DNA of 64,000 nt, from the NCBI GenBank assembly GCA_016125585.1, contig WGLL01000002.1:62001-126000 (forward strand), in the 5' to 3' direction. Positions 19,270 to 28,626 of the stretch are shown here, piece after piece (positions within the stretch are counted from its first letter, which is position 1; the number at the start of each line of letters is the position of its first letter). The stretch comes from Caulobacter sp. (GTDB lineage: Bacteria > Pseudomonadota > Alphaproteobacteria > Caulobacterales > Caulobacteraceae). The position numbers and the translations under genes were made by a program. The notes below the pieces were generated by a model. That model was given only the letters and a program-made list of their open reading frames with translations, was not told the origin of the DNA and did not search any database.

Positions 19270-21066
19270 ATGTCCGACCAACCCGCCTCCCCCCTGCTCT
19301 GGCGCGATGACGGCCTGCCCGGCTCCCGGCTCTATGGCGACGTCTATTTTTCCAGCGAGGACGGTCTTGCGGAGACCGGGGCGGTGTTTCTCGCCGGCTG
19401 CGGCCTTCCGGAGGCCTGGGCCGGACGGACGCGCTTTACCGTCGCCGAGCTGGGCTTCGGCACCGGACTCAATATCGCCGCCCTGCTGACCCTGTGGAAA
19501 CAGACGCGCCCGCCCGGCGCTCGCCTGCACATCTTCAGCATCGAGGCCCATCCGATCAGCGCGGCGGACGCGGGCCGCGCGCTCGGCCGATGGCCGGCGA
19601 TCGCCGAGGCCGCCGGCGCCCTGCTGGAGGCCTGGCCGGGCCTGGCCCGGGGCTTTCATCGCCTCGACCTGCCCGGTTTCGACGCCGTGCTGGATGTGGC
19701 GGTGATGGAGGCGTCGCCGGCGCTTGCCGCCTGGTCCGGCGCGGCCGACGCCTGGTTCCTCGACGGCTTCGCCCCGGCCGCCAATCCGGCGATGTGGAGC
19801 GAGGCGCTGATGGCCCAGGTCGGGGCCCATACGGCGCCTGGCGGCCGGGCGGCGACCTTTACCGTGGCCGGATCGGTCAGACGCGGCCTGGCCGCCGCCG
19901 GCTTCGAGGTCGCCAAGCGGCCGGGTTTCGGGCGCAAGCGGGAACGGCTGGAGGCCTGCTGGCCGGGAGCGCCGACGGCCGCCGCGCCCGCCGGGGAGAT
20001 CGCCATCATCGGGGCGGGCATCGCCGGGGCGGCGATGGCCCGGGCCCTGCGCCAGGAGGGACGAGCCTTCCGATTGTTCGATCCGGCCGGTCCGGCGGCC
20101 GCCGCGTCCGGCAATCGGGCGGCCCTGATGACCCCCCGACTGGACGCCGGCGACGGGCCGGCGGCCCGCCTGTTCGCCCAAGCCTTCGCTCGCGCCAGAA
20201 CGCTCTACGAAGCCACGCCCGGCGCGGTCCTGTCTCGCGGCGTGCGGCATCTGGCCAGCGAGGACCGCGATGCCGGCCGCTTCGCCCGCATCGCCGCCGG
20301 CGGACTGTTCGAACCTTCGGACATGATCCCTGACGCGGCCGGCGTGCTGATGGCCTCGGCCCTGGTGCTGGATCCGGCCAGGCTGGTCCCGGCCTGGACC
20401 GGGGAGGTCGAGCGACGATCGGTGGCCGCCCTCTCCCCGCACCCGGAGGGCGGCTGGCGACTGCTCGATGGAGACGGGGGCCTGATCATGCGGGCCGCCG
20501 GCGTCGTTGTCTGCGCCGGTCACCTCAGCGGCGAACTGGCCGCGGGCCTGGAGTTGGGGCCGGTCCGGGGCCAGACGACCTTTGCGGCCGGCGCGCGTCT
20601 GGACATGGCGGTGTCCTTCGGGGGCTATGCCGCCCCGACGCCGGACGGGGTGCTGTTCGGCGCCAGTCACCAGCGCGGCGAGGCCGACACGACCCTTCGC
20701 GCGGAGGACGACCAGGACAATCTGGCCCGGATCGCCGGACGCCTGCCGACCCTGGCTGGAGATCTGGCCGGCCGGACATTGACAGGCCGGGCGGCCATCC
20801 GGGCCGCCACACCGGACCATCTGCCGCTGGCGGGAGCGGTTCCGGGCGCGGAGACCCTTCTGGTGCTGTCAGGCCTTGGCGGACGGGGGTTTTGTCTCGC
20901 GCCGCTGCTGGCCGAGCACCTCGTCGCAGGCCTGGTCGGCGCGCCCTCGCCCCTCCCCCGCGACCTTGTCGACGCGGTGGATCCGGCCCGGTTCGCCCGC
21001 CGCGCGGCGCGGCGCTCTGGCGGCCGACAACCCCGGGCCGGCGCCTCGCAATCGCCTGCTTCCTGA
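19270..21066 (+). CDS. mnmC: Bifunctional tRNA mnm5U34 biosynthesis protein MnmC
   Basis: A 598-residue fusion. The N-terminal MnmD-type SAM methyltransferase shows ELGFGTGLNIAALLTLW and the AWFLDGFAPAANPAMW block. The C-terminal FAD oxidase begins IAIIGAGIAGAAMARALRQ (dinucleotide-binding loop) and ends with GLGGRGFCLAPLLAEHL. The FAD half removes carboxymethyl from cmnm5U34 and the methyltransferase half makes mnm5U34 in tRNA wobble positions. It acts downstream of MnmE and MnmG, both encoded in this window. The ATG at 19270 gives MSDQPASPLLWRDDG; longer forms read into the terminator region. Confidence 0.92.
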   Translation: MSDQPASPLLWRDDGLPGSRLYGDVYFSSEDGLAETGAVFLAGCGLPEAWAGRTRFTVAELGFGTGLNIAALLTLWKQTRPPGARLHIFSIEAHPISAADAGRALGRWPAIAEAAGALLEAWPGLARGFHRLDLPGFDAVLDVAVMEASPALAAWSGAADAWFLDGFAPAANPAMWSEALMAQVGAHTAPGGRAATFTVAGSVRRGLAAAGFEVAKRPGFGRKRERLEACWPGAPTAAAPAGEIAIIGAGIAGAAMARALRQEGRAFRLFDPAGPAAAASGNRAALMTPRLDAGDGPAARLFAQAFARARTLYEATPGAVLSRGVRHLASEDRDAGRFARIAAGGLFEPSDMIPDAAGVLMASALVLDPARLVPAWTGEVERRSVAALSPHPEGGWRLLDGDGGLIMRAAGVVVCAGHLSGELAAGLELGPVRGQTTFAAGARLDMAVSFGGYAAPTPDGVLFGASHQRGEADTTLRAEDDQDNLARIAGRLPTLAGDLAGRTLTGRAAIRAATPDHLPLAGAVPGAETLLVLSGLGGRGFCLAPLLAEHLVAGLVGAPSPLPRDLVDAVDPARFARRAARRSGGRQPRAGASQSPAS

Positions 21067-21110
21067 CCTATCCTGACAGGTGAGACGGGGGCTTTCTGGA
21101 GTAGATGCCA

Positions 21111-21521
21111 ATGAGCAAAACGATTCTGGCCGCCGTTCTCGGTTCGGCCGTCATGTTGTCCGGCGCCGCCGCCATCGTCCGGCCCCAGGTCGCCGCCGCC
21201 GAAGCCCCGGCGGCCAAGAAGAAGAGCGACTGTTTCTTCAACAGCCAGGTCAACAACTTCACCGCCCCGGACGACGAGATCCTCTATGTGAAGGCCGGGC
21301 GGACCACCTATCGCATGGAGATGTTCGGCCGCTGTCTGGATCTGGACAACGCCCTCAACATCGCCCTCGAGTCTCGCCCCGGCTCCAGCATCTGCGGCGC
21401 CCAGGATGTCACGGTGATCGTTCAGTCCAACGGCATGGGAACCCAGCGCTGCATGGTGAAGACCCTGACCGCCCTGACCCCGGCCGAGGTCGCGGCCCTG
21501 CCCAAGGGTCACAAGCCCTGA
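21111..21521 (+). CDS. Secreted DUF6491-like protein
   Basis: A 136-residue exported protein. The signal peptide MSKTILAAVLGSAVMLSGAA is followed by a mature domain with four cysteines (SDCFFNS, FGRCLDL, SSICGAQ, QRCMVK), well placed for two disulfides, and the pattern of the DUF6491 family common in Caulobacterales and Sphingomonadales. Function unknown. GGAG at 21098-21101 is well spaced for ATG 21111 and too close for the in-frame ATG at 21105, so I use 21111. Lies between mnmC and a creatininase-family gene on the same strand. Confidence 0.65.
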   Translation: MSKTILAAVLGSAVMLSGAAAIVRPQVAAAEAPAAKKKSDCFFNSQVNNFTAPDDEILYVKAGRTTYRMEMFGRCLDLDNALNIALESRPGSSICGAQDVTVIVQSNGMGTQRCMVKTLTALTPAEVAALPKGHKP

Positions 21522-21617
21522 CGGCCGAAACACCGTCTACTTTCAATACGTTACAGGCCTTCCGGGACGGGGCTGTGGATTTTGCCGCCCGGGACGCGAT
21601 AGACAATGGCTGACGAT

Positions 21618-21639
21618 CCCCCGCCCGATTGGGCGGGGG
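21618..21639 (+). terminator. Strong GC hairpin between the DUF6491-like gene and the creatininase-family gene
   Basis: A perfect 9-bp stem CCCCCGCCC-gatt-GGGCGGGGG. It lacks a T run, so it may be a rho-assisted terminator for the upstream gene or a leader hairpin 27 bp before the next start codon. I cannot decide between these. Confidence 0.4.
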
Positions 21640-21666
21640 CCTATATCTCATGCGGAGACGCCGACC

Positions 21667-22416
21667 ATGCTGCTCGCCAAATCCACCTGGCCCGAGATCG
21701 AAGCCTTTCTGACGCGCTCCCGCACGGTGGTGGTGCCGATCGGCTCCAATGAGCAGCATGGCCCGACCGGCCTGCTCGGCACTGACTGGATGTGTCCGGA
21801 AATTATCGCCCATGAGGCCCAGAAGGACCGGTCAGACCTGCTGGTAGCGCCGACCTTCAATATCGGTATGGCCCAGCATCACCTGGGCTTTCCCGGGACC
21901 ATTTCCCTGCGGCCAAGCACCTTCATTTCAGCGATCGGCGACTGGTGCCGGTCCCTGGCGGGCCATGGGTTCGAGAAAATCTATTTTCTCAATGGCCACG
22001 GCGGCAATGTCGCCACCATCGAGGCGGCCTTTTCAGAACTTTATGCCGAGGCCAGTTTCAGTCGCCTTCCCAGAGGCTTCGCCTGCAAACTGAAAAACTG
22101 GTGGGACCTGGCCGGCGTCCACAGCCTGGCCAACAGCCAGTTTCCCCAGGGCCACGGCAGCCATGCGACCCCCTCGGAGATCGCCGTGACGCAATGGGCC
22201 TATCCGGACGCCATCAAGACGGCAAAGTATGACCCGCCGGTAGCGCCGACCGGTCCGATCCGCGAGGCCGTTGATTTCCGCAAGCGTTTTCCCGACGGCC
22301 GCATGGGCAGCGATCCGGCCCAGGCCAGCCCGGAAAAAGGCGGCGAACTGGTGGCCCTGTCGGTCAAGGGCCTGATCGCCGACGTCCAAGCCTTCTCGGA
22401 CGAGGTCGCGCCCTAG
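21667..22416 (+). CDS. Creatininase-family amidohydrolase
   Basis: A 249-residue enzyme of the creatininase/MftE/FAPy-deformylase superfamily. Metal-binding motifs are in order: PIGSNEQHGPTG (Glu and His ligands), GTDWMCPE (Asp), QHHLGFPGT, and FLNGHGGNVATIE (His). A GSHATPSE segment gives another active-site Glu. Members hydrolyse cyclic amides such as creatinine or formamidopyrimidines with two metal ions. The substrate here is not predictable. It stands between a strong hairpin and the convergent parB gene. Confidence 0.85.
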   Translation: MLLAKSTWPEIEAFLTRSRTVVVPIGSNEQHGPTGLLGTDWMCPEIIAHEAQKDRSDLLVAPTFNIGMAQHHLGFPGTISLRPSTFISAIGDWCRSLAGHGFEKIYFLNGHGGNVATIEAAFSELYAEASFSRLPRGFACKLKNWWDLAGVHSLANSQFPQGHGSHATPSEIAVTQWAYPDAIKTAKYDPPVAPTGPIREAVDFRKRFPDGRMGSDPAQASPEKGGELVALSVKGLIADVQAFSDEVAP

Positions 22417-22425
22417 CACCGGTCA

Positions 22426-22467
22426 GTCATCCTGAGCAGTCCGCATAGCGGGCGTGGCCAAGGACGC
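22426..22467. repeat. Single arm of a dispersed palindromic repeat (GTCATCCTGAG family)
   Basis: The stretch starts GTCATCCTGAGCAG, ends AAGGACGC and contains TCCGCATAGCGGGCG. It matches the reverse complement of the arms at 44849-44892 and 60046-60083. Only one arm is present here; the partner arm found in the other copies is missing. It sits between the convergent creatininase-family and parB genes. Confidence 0.7.
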
Positions 22468-22486
22468 CATCCCGTAGCCGCTCAGC

Positions 22487-23389
22487 CTATCCCGCCCGGG
22501 TCAGCCGCCGGCAGAGGTCGTCGAGCTGTTCCAGCGTGGCGTACTTCAACCGCACCTCGCCCCGGCCCCCGGTGTCGCGAATCTCCACCTCGAGGCCGAG
22601 GATATCCGCAAGATCGCTCTCCAGCGCCGTGGTGTCGTGGTCCTTCACGGCCGCCGACGCCGGGCCCGGCTTTGAGCCGCCGGACGTTTTCGGCTTCGGA
22701 TCGGCGAGGGATTTCACCAGGGCCTCGGTCTGGCGCACGCTGAGGCCATCGCGCACCACCTGCCGGGCCAGATCGACCGCCTTTTCGGACCCGACCAGGG
22801 TGCGGGCGTGGCCGGCGGTCAGCTGGCCGTCGACGAGCAGGGTCAGGACCTCGCGCGGCAGGGTCAGCAGGCGCAGGGCGTTGGCGACATGCGGGCGGCT
22901 CTTGCCGACCACGTCGGCGACCGCCTCCTGAGTGTGGCCGAACTTCTCCACCAGCTGCCGGTAGCCCAGGGCCTCTTCATAGGGATTGAGATCGGTGCGC
23001 TGGACATTCTCGACGATGGCGATTTCCAGCACCTGCTGGTCATCGAAGTCCCGGACCAGCACCGGCACGGTGCGCAGGCCGGCGATCTGGGCGGCGCGCC
23101 AGCGGCGTTCGCCGGCGACGATCTGGAACTCGCCCGGCGCGCCCGGCATGGGCCGGGTCAGGATCGGCTGCAGGATGCCCTTCTCGCGAATGCTGGCGGC
23201 CAGGGCGTCGATTTCCTCGCGGTCGAAGCTGCGGCGCGGCTGGTCGGGGTTGGCCCGCACCAGTTCGATCGGCGCCTCGCGCGCGCCGCCCGCCTCTGCC
23301 GCCGCGGCGGCGTCGTCGGCGTCAGCGGCGTCCGCCTCGCCCAGCAGGGCCGACAGTCCCCGGCCCAGACCCCTGCGTCCTTCAACCAT
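22487..23389 (-). CDS. parB: Chromosome partitioning protein ParB
   Basis: A 300-residue ParB/Spo0J. The N-terminal RGLGRGLSALL is the ParA-stimulating tip. The CTP-binding domain has GERRWRAA (93-100) and ENVQRTDLNP (127-136). The helix-turn-helix that reads parS spans about 150-171 (HTQEAVADVVGKSRPHVAN), and the C-terminal dimerisation helix ends the protein. ParB loads at parS as a CTP-dependent clamp, spreads and, with ParA, moves the origin region to the poles; in Caulobacter it also ties to PopZ and MipZ. It follows parA after 24 bp. The leader AAGAAAGA is its ribosome-binding site. Confidence 0.96.
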   Translation of the reverse strand: MVEGRRGLGRGLSALLGEADAADADDAAAAAEAGGAREAPIELVRANPDQPRRSFDREEIDALAASIREKGILQPILTRPMPGAPGEFQIVAGERRWRAAQIAGLRTVPVLVRDFDDQQVLEIAIVENVQRTDLNPYEEALGYRQLVEKFGHTQEAVADVVGKSRPHVANALRLLTLPREVLTLLVDGQLTAGHARTLVGSEKAVDLARQVVRDGLSVRQTEALVKSLADPKPKTSGGSKPGPASAAVKDHDTTALESDLADILGLEVEIRDTGGRGEVRLKYATLEQLDDLCRRLTRAG

Positions 23390-23413
23390 AAGTCTTTCTT
23401 TCTCTTATCTTTT

Positions 23414-24265
23414 TCAGGCCGCGCGGGCGCGTCGTTGGCGTTCGCGCAGGACCACTTCCCGCGCCAGTTTCAGATAGGCCTGCGAGCCGGCGCATTTGAG
23501 ATCATAGATCAGCACCGGCTTGCCATGCGACGGGGCCTCGGAGACCCGCACATTGCGTGGAATGACCGTCTCATAGACCTTGTCGCCGAAATGGCTCCGC
23601 ACGTCGCGCGCCACCTGTTCCGACAGGCTGTTGCGACGGTCATACATGGTCAGCACCACCCCCTGGATTTCCAGGGCCGGATTGAGGCTGCCGCGCACCA
23701 GTTCCACCGTCCGCATCAGCTGGGTCAGGCCCTCCAGGGCGAAGAACTCGCATTGCAGCGGCACGAAGACGGCGTCGGCGCCGGTCATGGCGTTGACGGT
23801 CAGAAGGTTCAGCGAGGGCGGGCAATCAATCAGCACGTAGCTGTACTTGCCGGTGGACCGCAGCGCCGACAGGGCGTCGCGCAGGCGGTAGGACCGGCGG
23901 GGGCTCGATCCCAGCTCCAGTTCAAGGCCTGATAGATCTGCGTCCGACGCGGCGAGGTCCAGGCCGGGGAGCGCGGTCTCGACCGCCGCCTCCTCAAGGG
24001 TCTTCTCCCCCGAATAGACGTCATACATCGTCACCTTCCGCGCCTGGCGCGGCACGCCGAGCCCGGTCGAGGCGTTGCCCTGCGGGTCGGTGTCGATCAG
24101 CAGCACCCGCTCGCCGACCGCCGCCAGGGCGGTGCCGAGATTGATCGCGGTGGTCGTCTTGCCCACGCCGCCCTTCTGGTTGGCGATGGCCAGCACCCGC
24201 ATCGGCGAGGGGGCCGAGGCCTGTGGCTTCACCGCTTCGGCGACGGACTCAGCGTTGTCGGACAC
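23414..24265 (-). CDS. parA: Chromosome partitioning ATPase ParA
   Basis: A 283-residue ParA/Soj ATPase by the start I prefer. The deviant Walker A KGGVGKTT lies in LAIANQKGGVGKTTTAINLG, followed by LLIDTDPQGNASTGLG and YVLIDCPPSLNLLTVNA. ATP-bound ParA binds DNA non-specifically and pulls ParB-parS complexes. The start is uncertain: GTG 24265 (VSDNAES) overlaps the rsmG stop by 17 bp; ATG 24202 gives the bare MRVLAIAN core; ATG 24319 would overlap rsmG by 71 bp. Family members have a short tail before RVLAIAN, so I use the GTG. Confidence 0.94.
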   Translation of the reverse strand: MSDNAESVAEAVKPQASAPSPMRVLAIANQKGGVGKTTTAINLGTALAAVGERVLLIDTDPQGNASTGLGVPRQARKVTMYDVYSGEKTLEEAAVETALPGLDLAASDADLSGLELELGSSPRRSYRLRDALSALRSTGKYSYVLIDCPPSLNLLTVNAMTGADAVFVPLQCEFFALEGLTQLMRTVELVRGSLNPALEIQGVVLTMYDRRNSLSEQVARDVRSHFGDKVYETVIPRNVRVSEAPSHGKPVLIYDLKCAGSQAYLKLAREVVLRERQRRARAA

Positions 24266-24914
24266 GTTTGGCGCTCCTGATATCGACGATCCGGCCATCC
24301 GGGTCGCTGAGACTTGCAATGAGGCGGGCGTCGAGCCGCCAGCCCGCGCAGGCCTGGGCCAGCTCGGTTTCGGCGGCCTGGCCCTTGAGAAACAGGCCCC
24401 TGGCCCCGGACTTGAGGCAGGGTTCGGCGAAGGTCAGCAGCCGCGGCAGGGCCGCCACGGCCCGGGCGGTGACAACCTCGACCGTCAGCTGGACGTCCTC
24501 GGCCCGGGCGTTGACCACCTCGGCCGGCAGGTTCAGCTCGGCGACGACCGCGCTGAGGAAGCGGCAGCGCTTCGACAGGCTCTCGACCAGCCAGATCTTT
24601 GCGCCCGGCCGCCCCTTGAGCAGGATCGCCAGGACAAGGCCGGGCAGGCCGGCGCCGGTTCCCAGGTCCGCCCAGGTCAGGGCTTCGGGCGCCAGCTTCA
24701 GAAGCTGGGCGCTGTCCAGGGCGTGACGGGACCAGAAACTGGCCAGGGCCGAGGGCCCGACCAGGTTCATCCGGCCGTTCCAGTCCTCCAGCAGGGCGCG
24801 ATACCGCGACAGATCGGCCATCTGCGCCGGGCTGGCGTCAAAGGCCCGCCAAAAGGCCTCGGGTCCCTCGGGCGCCGGGCCCGCGACCTCAGGCGGCGCG
24901 GGCGCGGCGGACAT
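24249..24914 (-). CDS. rsmG: 16S rRNA (guanine-N7)-methyltransferase RsmG
   Basis: A 221-residue GidB-type methyltransferase. Motifs: [23 protein letters not shown], and the SAM-binding [19 protein letters not shown]. RsmG methylates N7 of G527 in 16S rRNA using SAM. It overlaps mnmG by 26 bp upstream and parA downstream, in the conserved mnmE-mnmG-rsmG-parA-parB order of origin regions. Confidence 0.96.
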   Translation of the reverse strand: MSAAPAPPEVAGPAPEGPEAFWRAFDASPAQMADLSRYRALLEDWNGRMNLVGPSALASFWSRHALDSAQLLKLAPEALTWADLGTGAGLPGLVLAILLKGRPGAKIWLVESLSKRCRFLSAVVAELNLPAEVVNARAEDVQLTVEVVTARAVAALPRLLTFAEPCLKSGARGLFLKGQAAETELAQACAGWRLDARLIASLSDPDGRIVDIRSAKRVRQR

Positions 24915-26757
24915 GAGCCAACAGGGCTGTGATCGCGCCGGGGGTGACGCCTTCGATACGGGCGGCCTGGCCGAGGGTCAGGGGCCGGACCCGGGCCAGC
25001 TTTTCCCGCACCTCGTTGGAGAGGCCGCCGATCGCCGCATAGTCGAGGTCCGCCGGCAGGCGCAGATTTTCATCGCGCCGGAAGGCGTCGACATCGGCCT
25101 GTTGTCGATCGAGATAACCGCTGTAGGCGGCGTCGATCTCGATCTGCTCCCGCACCGCCGGCGACCAGGCCGCAATCTCGGGCCAGATGGCGATCAGGCG
25201 ATCCAGGGTGACGTCCGGATAGGCCAGAAGCTGGCCGAGATCCCGCCGCTGACCGTCGGCCTTGACCGTCAGACCGGCCTTTTCGGCCTCCGACGGCGTG
25301 AGGCTGTGGCTGGCGGCGAAAGCGCGGGCCTCGGCCAGGGCCTGTTGTTTCACGTGAAACACCGCCGCCCGGTCCGCGCCGACGACGCCGACGGCCAGTC
25401 CCCTCGCCGTCAGCCGTTGATCGGCGTTGTCGGCCCGCAGGGTCAGGCGGAACTCGGCCCGGCTGGTGAACATGCGATAGGGCTCGGTAACGCCCCGGGT
25501 GACCAGATCGTCGATCATCACCCCGATATAGGCCTCGTCGCGGCCGAACTCGACGGCCTCAGCGCCCGAGGCGGCCCGCGCCGCGTTCATGCCGGCCACC
25601 AGACCCTGGGCCGCCGCCTCCTCATAGCCGGTGGTGCCGTTGATCTGGCCGGCCAGATAGAGACCCGGCAGCCGCTTGACCTCCAGGGTCGGGAACAGCT
25701 CGCGCGGGTCGACGTAGTCATACTCGATAGCATAGCCCGGACGCAGGATGGCGACATCTTCCAGGCCCGGGATGGTCCGCAGAAACAGGGCCTGGGTTTC
25801 TTCCGAAACCGAGGTCGACACCCCGTTGGGATAGACCGTCGGATCGTCCAGCCCCTCCGGTTCCAGAAAGACCTGATGACTGGTCTTGTCGGCGAAGCGG
25901 ACCACCTTGTCCTCGATGGAGGGGCAGTAGCGCGGGCCGATCCCGGTCGCCCGGCCGCCGTAGACCGCCGACTCCGTCAGGCGCTCGGCGATGATCCTGT
26001 GGGTCTCGGCGGTGGTGAAGGTGATGCCGCACTGGATCTGCGGAACCGTGATGCGGTCGTTGAGGAAGCTGAACGGAACCGGATCGGCGTCCGCGTCCTG
26101 CATCTCCAGCCGGTCCCAATGGATGGTCCGACCGTCGAGACGGGCCGGCGTGCCGGTCTTCAGCCGGCCCATGTCCAGCCCGGCGGCATAGAGGCCGTTC
26201 GACAGGCCGATGGCCGGCGCGTCGCCGACCCTGCCCGCCGGGATCCGCTGCTCGCCGAGGTGAATAACGCCCTTCAGGAAGGTGCCGGTGGTCAGGACCA
26301 CCCGCCCCGCCAGCCACTGTCGGCCCGAGGCGCCGATCACGCCCCCGACGACGCCGTCGTTGATGATCAGGTCCTCGACGGCCTCGGCCTCGATCTCCAG
26401 ATTGGGGGTCGCCGCCAGTTCCGACTGCATGGCCTGGCGGTAGAGTTTCCGGTCGATCTGGCTGCGCGGACCCCGCACCGCCGGGCCCTTGGAGCGATTA
26501 AGCATTCGGAACTGGATGCCGGCCTTGTCCGCCATCCGGCCCATGACGCCATCGAGCGCGTCGATCTCGCGGACCAGATGGCCCTTGCCCAGGCCGCCGA
26601 TGGCCGGGTTGCAGCTCATTTCGCCGATGGTTTCGAGTTTGTGGGTCAGCAGCAGGGTGCGGGCGCCGAGGCGCGCCGAGGCGGCCGCGGCCTCGCAGCC
26701 GGCATGGCCGCCGCCAATCACGATTACATCCCAGAAGACGGGCGAGGAGGACATCAT
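24889..26757 (-). CDS. mnmG: tRNA uridine-5-carboxymethylaminomethyl(34) synthesis enzyme MnmG
   Basis: A 622-residue FAD enzyme (GidA). FAD loop: [16 protein letters not shown] at residues 11-26. Family signatures [23 protein letters not shown] and [11 protein letters not shown] are present, as is the C-terminal [12 protein letters not shown]. With MnmE it installs the cmnm5 group on U34 of tRNAs; MnmC in this window modifies it further. The coding sequence contains a perfect parS site at 25346-25361, read as the peptide FHVK. A hairpin lies about 16 bp upstream of the start. Confidence 0.97.
   Translation of the reverse strand: MMSSSPVFWDVIVIGGGHAGCEAAAASARLGARTLLLTHKLETIGEMSCNPAIGGLGKGHLVREIDALDGVMGRMADKAGIQFRMLNRSKGPAVRGPRSQIDRKLYRQAMQSELAATPNLEIEAEAVEDLIINDGVVGGVIGASGRQWLAGRVVLTTGTFLKGVIHLGEQRIPAGRVGDAPAIGLSNGLYAAGLDMGRLKTGTPARLDGRTIHWDRLEMQDADADPVPFSFLNDRITVPQIQCGITFTTAETHRIIAERLTESAVYGGRATGIGPRYCPSIEDKVVRFADKTSHQVFLEPEGLDDPTVYPNGVSTSVSEETQALFLRTIPGLEDVAILRPGYAIEYDYVDPRELFPTLEVKRLPGLYLAGQINGTTGYEEAAAQGLVAGMNAARAASGAEAVEFGRDEAYIGVMIDDLVTRGVTEPYRMFTSRAEFRLTLRADNADQRLTARGLAVGVVGADRAAVFHVKQQALAEARAFAASHSLTPSEAEKAGLTVKADGQRRDLGQLLAYPDVTLDRLIAIWPEIAAWSPAVREQIEIDAAYSGYLDRQQADVDAFRRDENLRLPADLDYAAIGGLSNEVREKLARVRPLTLGQAARIEGVTPGAITALLAHVRRARAA
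25346..25361. other. parS centromere site inside mnmG
   Basis: A perfect 16-bp palindrome TGTTTCACGTGAAACA, identical to the consensus ParB-binding site of bacterial chromosomes. It lies within the mnmG coding sequence. ParB recognises it through its helix-turn-helix and uses it to load CTP clamps. Confidence 0.97.
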
Positions 26758-26772
26758 GCTCTCAAACAGACG

Positions 26773-26793
26773 CGCCCCCGACGGGCGGGGGCG
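26773..26793 (-). promoter_or_regulatory. Hairpin in the mnmG leader
   Basis: A stem CGCCCCCG/CGGGGGCG of 8 bp with a 5-nt loop, located between the mnmG start codon and the intergenic parS sites. On the coding strand it ends about 16 nt before the ATG and is followed by TCTGTTTG, a weak T-rich run. It could be an attenuator or leader structure; no function is shown. Confidence 0.35.
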
Positions 26794-26864
26794 TTGGGAC
26801 CGCCTTATAGCTTGTGCGCCCGGGCGGAGTCACGCGGCTCCGGCAGAGTTGATCGCGGCATCGA

Positions 26865-26880
26865 TGTTTCACGTGAAACA
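26865..26880. other. parS centromere site in the mnmE-mnmG gap
   Basis: A perfect TGTTTCACGTGAAACA palindrome in the 184-bp gap between mnmE and mnmG. It lies 59 bp (start to start) from a second intergenic copy. Confidence 0.97.
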
Positions 26881-26923
26881 ACGGCGCGCAGACGCTCCAT
26901 AGACCGGCGGCGACCAGGCATGA

Positions 26924-26939
26924 TGTTTCACGTGAAACA
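26924..26939. other. parS centromere site next to the mnmE stop codon
   Basis: A third perfect TGTTTCACGTGAAACA palindrome, ending 2 bp before the mnmE stop codon. With the site at 26865 and the one inside mnmG it forms the parS cluster, about 11-12 kb from the predicted origin. Confidence 0.97.
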
Positions 26940-26941
26940 CC

Positions 26942-28279
26942 CTATTTGCCGATACAGAAGCTGGAAAACACCACATCTAGTATGTCGTCCGCCCCGATCC
27001 GGCCGGTGACCCGCGCCAGGGCCCGCCCCGCCAGGCGCACGTTTTCCGCCGAAAGCTCCACCGCCGGCTCCAGCAGCTCCAGCGCTTCGGCCAGGCGGAC
27101 CCTGGCCTCGCCGAGGCTCTGGGCGTGGCGCAGACGGGTCGCCAGGGGGAATTCGCCGCCGGCCAGGCGCGCGACAACCACGCTTTCCAGGCGGGCCCGC
27201 AACGGCGCGGCGCCGTCGGCCTGCACGAGGGACAGGCTGACCTCCGCCAGACCTCGGGAGCGGGCGGCGTCGGCGTCGGATCCCTGCCCAAGATCGCTCT
27301 TGGTTGTTACCAAGATATCCTCCGGACGGGCCAGATCGGCCGCCTCGGCCCAGTCGCCCGCGCTGGCGGCGCGGTCGACGACCCAGAGACGCAGATCGGC
27401 CGACTCGGCCCAGGCCCGCGCCCGCCGCACCCCCTCGGCCTCGATCGCCTCGTCGGTGTCGCGCAGGCCGGCGGTGTCGGCGAGCAGAACCTTGTAGCCG
27501 GCGATCACCATCGGGACCTCGACGACGTCGCGCGTGGTGCCGGGGGTGGCGGTCACGATGGCGGCGTCGCGGCCGGCGAGGGCGTTGAGGAGACTGGACT
27601 TGCCGGCGTTGGGGGCGCCGATCAGGGCGATGCGGAACCCCTCGCGGACGCGGCGGCCGCGGTCCTCGTCGGTGAGGGCGGCGTCGATCTGCGCCAGCAG
27701 GGCCTGCAGCGGCGGGCGGGCGCGGGCGGCGACGTCTTGCGGCAATTCCTCGTCGGGAAAATCGACGGCGGCCTCGAGCATGGCCAGGGCCTGGGTCAGG
27801 TCGGCGCGCCAGGCCTCGTAGCGATCGGACAGGGCGCCGCCCAGCTGACCGAGGGCCTGGCGGGCCTGGGCGGCGGTCTCGGCGTCGATCAGGTCGGCCA
27901 CCGCCTCGGCCTGGGCAAGGTCGAGCTTGCCGTTCTCGAAGGCGCGGCGGGTGAATTCGCCGGGTTCGGCGAGGCGCAGGCCGGCGGCGCCCAGGGCCGC
28001 CAGCACCCCCTCGACAATGGCGGGGCCGCCATGGAGGTGCAGTTCGACGGCGTCCTCGCCGGTGTAGCTGCCCGGCCCCGGGGTCCAGAGCACCAGGGCC
28101 TCGTCCAGCATCCGGCCTTCGGCGTCGGCGAGCCGGCGCAGCGAGGCCCGTCGCGCGGCCGGGGCCGGCCGGCCCGACAGGGTCTCGAGGGCCGCCCCGC
28201 TGGCGGGACCGGACAGGCGCACCACCGCCACCGCCGCCCGGCCGGGCGCGGTGGCCAGGGCGAAGATGGTGTCGTTCAT
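26942..28279 (-). CDS. mnmE: tRNA uridine-5-carboxymethylaminomethyl(34) synthesis GTPase MnmE
   Basis: A 445-residue GTPase (TrmE). The N-terminal formyl-THF-binding domain starts [21 protein letters not shown]. The inserted G domain has P-loop GAPNAGKSS at 221-229, TPGTTRD (switch I) and DTAGLRDT at 268-275. The C-terminus ends with the catalytic CIGK (Cys442). It works with MnmG on tRNA U34. Its ATG overlaps the stop of the DUF6489 gene by 4 bp, so the two are coupled. Confidence 0.97.
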   Translation of the reverse strand: MNDTIFALATAPGRAAVAVVRLSGPASGAALETLSGRPAPAARRASLRRLADAEGRMLDEALVLWTPGPGSYTGEDAVELHLHGGPAIVEGVLAALGAAGLRLAEPGEFTRRAFENGKLDLAQAEAVADLIDAETAAQARQALGQLGGALSDRYEAWRADLTQALAMLEAAVDFPDEELPQDVAARARPPLQALLAQIDAALTDEDRGRRVREGFRIALIGAPNAGKSSLLNALAGRDAAIVTATPGTTRDVVEVPMVIAGYKVLLADTAGLRDTDEAIEAEGVRRARAWAESADLRLWVVDRAASAGDWAEAADLARPEDILVTTKSDLGQGSDADAARSRGLAEVSLSLVQADGAAPLRARLESVVVARLAGGEFPLATRLRHAQSLGEARVRLAEALELLEPAVELSAENVRLAGRALARVTGRIGADDILDVVFSSFCIGK

Positions 28280-28527
28280 TTGGGCTTGGCGCCGCCCATG
28301 GCCGAGGACGCCGCCGCCGTCATCAGCTTGCGGAACTGCTCCTGGGCGCCCATGCCCAGGGCCATCCAGTTCTTCATCAGCTCCTCGGGCGCGAGGGCGG
28401 CCATGTTGGCGTCCATGCGCTTCTGCATCTCGCTGGTCATATGTTCGTTCAGGGCGGTGACGTCCGGCAGGCCCAGGAAGCTGCGGGCCTCGACCGGGGT
28501 GCAGTCAATCTCGACGGTGACCTTCAT
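28276..28527 (-). CDS. DUF6489 family protein
   Basis: An 83-residue protein starting [20 protein letters not shown], a very conserved N-terminus in alphaproteobacteria, followed by helical segments ([20 protein letters not shown]) and a flexible tail. It resembles phasin-like or small coiled-coil proteins but has no known function. The ATG at 28527 gives the conserved start; a 17-residue longer form is unlikely. It is co-transcribed and translationally coupled with mnmE. Confidence 0.75.
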   Translation of the reverse strand: MKVTVEIDCTPVEARSFLGLPDVTALNEHMTSEMQKRMDANMAALAPEELMKNWMALGMGAQEQFRKLMTAAASSAMGGAKPK

Positions 28528-28626
28528 CTTCAGACTTTCTGACGCCGACCCCACGGCTTTGTCATTGGGGCGTAGCATCGGGGGTGGTTATGTGCGGTCG
28601 CACGGACAATCAGACGGGAGATGACC

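Noticed and set aside
22419..22486. tRNA-like fold in the gap after the creatininase-family gene
   Set aside because: No acceptor stem, T-loop or anticodon arm can be drawn; the sequence is a repeat arm instead.
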